From Diabrotica undecimpunctata (Eukaryota > Arthropoda > Insecta > Coleoptera > Chrysomelidae): DNA of 64,000 bases. Within the stretch, counting starts at the first letter, position 1; the number at the start of each line of letters is the position of its first letter. The notes beneath the pieces were generated by a model. It ran no database searches. It worked only from the letters and a program-made list of their open reading frames with translations, and was not told where the DNA came from. The position numbers and the translations under genes are program-made. Of this stretch, positions 59,906 through 64,000 are shown piece by piece. The stretch spans positions 78,840,263 through 78,904,262 of the forward strand of contig NC_092803.1 of assembly GCF_040954645.1 (NCBI RefSeq). Direction: 5' to 3'.

Positions 59906-60460
59906 GGATTTATAATCACAAAAAAGGCAACAACAGAGGAAGAAATTACACAAAGATTAGAACAAACAAGAACAGCAATCCGACAACTTAACTCAGTATG
60001 GTGGGCTAGATACCTAAATATGAAGACAATAACACAGATTTATAAAACATTAGTGCGAAGTATTATGACATATGGGGCTGAAAATTGGATCATAAACAAG
60101 AAAAACAGTAGTAAGATAGTAGGAACAGAGATAGAATGCCTGCGAAGATGCTGCAGAGTAACAAGAATGGATAGGAGAAGTAATGACGAAATAAAGCAAA
60201 GAACATCAATAGAAACAGACATACTAACATACATAGAACAAAAAAACCTAAAGAGGTATGGACATGTAAAAAGAACTAGTGACAGCAGATGGATAAAAAG
60301 AATAACCGAATGAAGCCTTATAGGAAGGAGAAAAAGAGGACTACTCCAAAAATCCTGGAGGAACGAAGTAGACGACACCATGAGTAAGAGTGGTCTAAAC
60401 GATGGAGAATGGGACAACAGAGAGAGATGGAAACGGTCGAGTGAGGGAAGGCAGTGAATA
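59906..60460 (+). pseudogene. RTE ORF, C-terminal tail
   Basis: GFIITKKATTEEEITQRLE continues directly after the TAG in the same frame. It is followed by MTYGAENWIINKKNSSKI, LRRCCRVTRMDRRSNDEI, KRYGHVKRTSDSRWIKRI, another stop at 60311-60313, and GRRKRGLLQKSWRNEVDD to SSEGRQ with a stop at 60456. The layout matches the shorter LINE tail at 26068-26772. Confidence 0.82.
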
Positions 60461-60736
60461 CTGTAGAATCCCTGAATATACATAATAATTATATATATTT
60501 TAATTTATTTCATTGTAATAGATTTGGTTTGTCAGTGACATTTATATAAGAAAAGTTACAATATGTTCAAAATCATAAATCAATATTTGCAAACTCTGTA
60601 GACGTTGTTTATTGTTTGTATTGTGTAAATCTTTGAGCATTATGTAAAACGAATATAATATGCACGTCAAAACGAGTTATCTGACGAGTTATCAAACGAG
60701 TTTAATTTATAGTTACATTGTTATTTATTTTTTAAG

Positions 60737-60877
60737 CACACGTCAACAGCTATTAGTAGTGTAGACAAGAAAGGATCTGCCATGCAGTTAATACCTTATG
60801 ATGATCAACGTATAATATATTTGCCTCCCAGTCTACATGCTCAAGAATGGAGAAAACTGGATGAAGTATTTATGGAT
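60737..60877 (+). CDS. Candidate host gene, exon 2 (47 codons)
   Basis: An acceptor TTATTTTTTAAG ends at 60736 and a consensus donor GTAAGT starts at 60878. Between them 141 nt are open in phase 0, matching the phase of exon 1. The peptide includes SVDKKGSAMQLIPYDDQRII and YLPPSLHAQEWRKLDEVFMD, again unlike any mobile-element protein here. No further exon was recognised before the window ends, so the gene is partial. Function unknown. Confidence 0.6.
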
Positions 60878-60954
60878 GTAAGTAAATTATTATTCCATAA
60901 TACAATTAAAAAGCGAGGGTATTTATTTTTATTAAAACAAAATTTAATAAATTG

Positions 60955-61130
60955 ATTTAAGGTTGAATGCTCGAATAAATGAACTTTAATCAAATAAACG
61001 GCAGATATCGAGCACAGTTTTATTAATTTAATCTCGCCCAAGTACTTTCGCTCCCCAGAGCATCTTCAGGGGCATTTCGTCAATTGCAGCCTATCCAACA
61101 AGAATAAAATGTTATAAACATAAAATTAGA
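60955..61130 (-). repeat. Penelope-type terminal repeat fragment with hammerhead-like core
   Basis: Contains a third hammerhead-like core and the downstream GTACTTGGGCGAGATTAAAT sequence on the minus strand. No coding region of a Penelope element was identified next to it. Confidence 0.4.
61046..61069 (-). ncRNA. Hammerhead-ribozyme-like core
   Basis: On the minus strand: CTGAAGA, one base, GCTC paired with GAGC around TGGG, then GAAA. The spacing pattern is the same as the cores at 37.3, 38.6, 47.5 and 48.1 kb, with a shorter stem II. Confidence 0.45.
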
Positions 61131-61132
61131 CA

Positions 61133-61870
61133 TCACACTACAATACACAAGAACAAATACTTTAAATTTTTTTTTAAAATAGGCAAAGCTACATTATGTA
61201 TGGAAACCGGAGACTTATTCTGACTCCGGTTCTTTACAGCCTTGCTACTTGGTAAATTTTGTATTTGATTTTTAAGTAAGTCACAAGTGGCACAAGTGTC
61301 TTGTCGAGGTTTTTGAAAGCAAAGATTAGGAAACATTTTTTTATAGTATCAGTATAATATGGCATGGTGATTTTAGTAGAGGGATACAGATCTTCAAAAG
61401 CTTTATGTATTGTTTTTTTGCTTTTACCAATGTTTCAATTCTTAGTTTCGTTATATTGTAGACTTCTAGAAAGGTCTTTTTGTACAAGGTCTGTACAGCT
61501 TAACCACTTCCGTTTGAAATAGTAAAATAAATCGAAGCTTGGCGCCTACTTGCACCAGATTCAGAAGAACTATAAGTTCCGAGCCGTCTCCGCTTTATTG
61601 GACAAACACTTATCAAGCCAATTAAATAAGTGTTTTGTTTAACGTTGTCACCAATTTCATAAAAAACTCTTGAACAATAATAGTATATGTAATAGTAGAA
61701 TGTAATTTTCCTGCAATTATATTTACAGTTACAGGATACCTAGAAATAAATAAAAAGGTTTTAGAAGCTTTACAGAAATGCCAGTAATAACATTTTTGTT
61801 TACTAACTCCACACATAAATAATCTAAGATCATTTATGTAACCTATTATAACCCCATTGTAAATGGTTTT
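61133..61870 (-). pseudogene. Unclassified transposon-like fragment with cysteine motif
   Basis: A minus-strand open piece at 61336-61133 reads FPNLCFQKPRQDTCATCDLL, resembling an insect repeat-encoded family with a PRxDTCxxCD motif. A second piece at 61816-61622 (CGVSKQKCYYWHF onward) may belong to the same disrupted gene. Frames are broken between them. I cannot name the family with confidence. Confidence 0.35.
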
Positions 61871-61874
61871 AAAT

Positions 61875-62650
61875 TAAACTTACTAATTTAATAATATTAC
61901 TACTAATTTAATAATATACTAATAGAAAATTATCTATGTAAATACAGCCTTGCCGACCTTATTTGGGGAAGGTTCTTTAGGTGGAATGATTTCATTTTTA
62001 AAGTTTTGGTATTGCTTGCTCTCTAACTGTAACATCTTTTGAAATTCCACTTCTTTTCATAACCCTTTCTTACGTCGTTTTGGTTTATTTCCAACATTAA
62101 CACTGCTATATACCCTCTTGTCTAGTGTAAACAATTAAATACACATACACAATTCTAACCTAAAACAAGACAATCTCACATGTCACACAGTACTACTGCA
62201 GTTTGTTCACAATATACCCAATAGTAGCGTAAATGGACGTAGCGTACCCAATATTCGTAATGGCGGCGGCGCCATGGTTTCACTGGTTTTGCATATTTTT
62301 ACCCAAATAATCATTATACTATACAATGTTTTCCAAAAAAAGAAAGAATAATATAGCAAATTTTACCAAAATCACCAGTTAAATTTACAATAACTTATTT
62401 GTAAAGAATTATGAGTATCCACCAAAAAAAAATGTGTTAGTGGCAACATTGGAATCCACGCCTTTGCAAGTTGCAAATGGCGTTATGAAAACATCGTATC
62501 CCAAATTTTAGAAAAAGGCGATAAAAACAGTATACAACATCAATTTTTATATATTTAATAAACACTCAAAGAGTAGAAGGTACATTACCAAAATGGTATA
62601 GTATTCCCAATCAAAATAATATTTTTTGTTGATGGGTGAAAATATAAGTT
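61875..62650. other. Possible promoter region
   Basis: Contains a GC-rich patch, GGCGGCGGCGCCATGG at 62263-62278, rare in this AT-rich window. Otherwise unassigned. Confidence 0.3.
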
Positions 62651-62656
62651 GGACAA

Positions 62657-62706
62657 ATGGCTATTAAACATTCTGAGGATGAAGAATTTATTTTTACAAG
62701 CACCAG
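62657..62706 (+). CDS. Candidate first coding exon of a second host gene
   Basis: ATG at 62657 in a good insect context (ACAAATGG) opens 16 codons plus two bases, MAIKHSEDEEFIFTST, followed by a perfect donor CAG/GTAAGA at 62707. No downstream exon was identified within the window. It could also be a chance ORF; support is only the start context and donor strength. Confidence 0.3.
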
Positions 62707-62850
62707 GTAAGAACAGCATCTAGTTATACCAAACTTTTGTTAGTAAATACAAACTCGATACTATTTTGTACGTTTTGTTTTTGTATTTCAATTACCTTTA
62801 AATCTTAAGCAGCAATCTTAATTAGTGTTATATTTATATACTGTATTATA

Positions 62851-62852
<2 letters not shown>

Positions 62853-62913
<61 letters not shown>
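62853..62913. repeat. (AT)n microsatellite
   Basis: About 60 bp of AT dinucleotides. Confidence 0.95.
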
Positions 62914-62919
<6 letters not shown>

Positions 62920-64000
62920 ATCCCCAAATTTTAGATGAAATTAAAATTAGAAAGACCATTAAAAAAATCGAGAACACCCTCTATATAGAAATAGTTTAGT
63001 TGTACGTGAGTGGTTTCCGAATAAGTGAATAAGTGATTTGGACAGTTTACTCCGACAAAAAAAAATGCAATACGGTTTGGACATGAGCAGTTAGATTTAG
63101 TACACAACTATAATAGATTAGAAATATATTAGATAATCTATTAGTTATAATAGATTAGAAAGTAATAAGTAAGGATTATTGGTTATTGAGTTTTCTCCTT
63201 TATAAAAGTTAAAAAAAGAATTTAAGTTCGTTTGAAGGAAAGTAATTTAACGTCAGGTAATTTTTGTAAAAACAAAAAAATTTCATGGGCTAAGAATCCG
63301 ATGATGCGTTGGATGAGAGAGGGGGATTGTCAAAATAACTGTCAAACTAGAATGCGAATTTTGAGAGGCTCCTGAAAAAATATTAATTTTTGGTGGTTTT
63401 CTGAAGATATTGTAATTGAGAATTTATAAGAAGTAGTGTTTAGTGTTTTGTGTGGAAAATTAAGCAGCCATTGTGGTAAGCAGAGACGAATGCCAGTAGA
63501 AATAGAGGCATTACTGTAAGTACAAACAGATATATTTTCGTTGTGTCTGAGAGGAAGCAGTTTGTTTATCTTCGAGTTTGGAGCTTGCGGTAAAGACATC
63601 ACGACATTTTCACATACTGTTTGTCTTTTTCTTTTATTATCAAAAGAAACAGTAGGCGGAATAGCAAGCAGGGAAATTGATAGGATCCGGGAAGTAAATT
63701 GCGATCTGGTCAGGGCACAATCCAAGCAAAGGAACCAATAATTCTTTCTAAAATTTTTATGTTAAGAGATATTTGATTTAGAAATATGTGTAGTTAAATT
63801 TTATTGATTATTAAGGGATGTGTGATTTGATGGATGATTGATTATATTTTTTTTTATTCTATTTATAGTGTATGGTGTAAGATTTATCCTCAACGGAATT
63901 TTCAATTAATTTGATATATTTTAAAATAAAGGACAATTGTTATAATATCAGAATTGATTGTCTAGTATTTCTTTTTTCTTTTTGTTGATCTTTCTTAAAT
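62914..64000. other. Unassigned; possible LTR or 5' region of a retroelement
   Basis: A donor-like CTGTAAGTAC lies at 63511-63520, an open frame at 63541-63741 lacks known motifs, and AAAATAAAGG with a downstream TTGT-rich stretch at 63925-63960 resembles a polyadenylation region. No paired repeat is present in the window to prove an LTR. Confidence 0.3.

Larger units (their letters stand above)
57180..60481 (+). mobile_element. Full-length RTE-type LINE, 3.3 kb, inactive
   Basis: Flanked by an exact 16-bp target duplication, so both ends are defined. A GC-richer 5' UTR of about 320-440 bp (CTCTGCCTGGATTGG onward) precedes a single ORF encoding endonuclease and reverse transcriptase. The total length of 3302 bp fits RTE-clade LINEs. 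The ORF is broken by a G11 run (57574-57584), frameshifts or stops near 58125, 58763, 59254, 59905 and 60313. Confidence 0.88.
56878..60736 (+). other. Candidate intron containing hairpin and RTE insertion
   Basis: Bounded by a GTAATT donor and an acceptor TTATTTTTTAAG. Most of its length (57180-60481) is a LINE, so the ancestral intron was only about 540 bp. Confidence 0.5.

Noticed and set aside
62260..62280. GC-rich GGCGGCGGCGCCATGG as a CpG-island start site
   Set aside because: Too short, and the ATG inside it opens a frame that closes quickly with no donor.

Overview
The window reads as repeat-dominated nuclear DNA of an insect, most likely a large-genome beetle (inference from element content; no species-diagnostic gene is present). 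It is AT-rich and holds at least twelve (TA)n arrays and almost wall-to-wall transposable elements of mariner, long-TIR mariner-like, piggyBac, I, Jockey, RTE, R4-like, Penelope and Ty3/gypsy-errantivirus type. No rRNA, tRNA, CRISPR array or bacterial-style operon was seen.

Layout. 0-13.4 kb: decayed RTE and mariner pieces, a long-TIR transposon (2738-4522), an almost intact mariner with one nonsense codon (5660-6994), an inverted-repeat family (7.1-9.0 kb), and Jockey and I-like relics. 13.4-20.7 kb: a complete errantivirus, apparently of recent insertion, with identical-looking LTRs, primer-binding site, gag, a T_TTT_TTA frameshift site, pol, a spliced env and a polypurine tract, inserted inside a (TA)n array. 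20.7-26.9 kb: Jockey, RTE and piggyBac relics, a near-perfect 280-bp palindrome, and a young 5'-truncated LINE with a 12-bp target duplication. 27.3-30.9 kb: two head-to-tail copies of an R4-like LINE with a C-terminal restriction-like endonuclease, one with an open frame of about 830 codons. 30.9-36.7 kb: a CR1/L2-like LINE and a broken but nearly full I-like LINE. 37.1-40.3 kb: a Penelope relic between inverted arms carrying hammerhead-like cores, then an LTR with polypurine tract. 40.8-41.8 kb: a 122-bp satellite. 41.9-56.3 kb: more RTE, Jockey, piggyBac, I and mariner-like pieces, a large palindrome carrying a second hammerhead-like core, and a putative LTR with a cluster of heat-shock-element matches.

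56.5-64 kb is the only part with plausible host genes: two well-formed exons (56710-56877 and 60737-60877) of an unrecognised gene. Their intron contains a full-length 3.3-kb RTE element with a 16-bp target duplication. A further candidate first exon lies at 62657.

How the parts work together: the only module with all its parts visible is the errantivirus. Its one leader ATG can either close a short upstream ORF before gag on unspliced RNA, or start Env on spliced RNA. Most other coding stretches are fragments whose products would have to be supplied by copies elsewhere.
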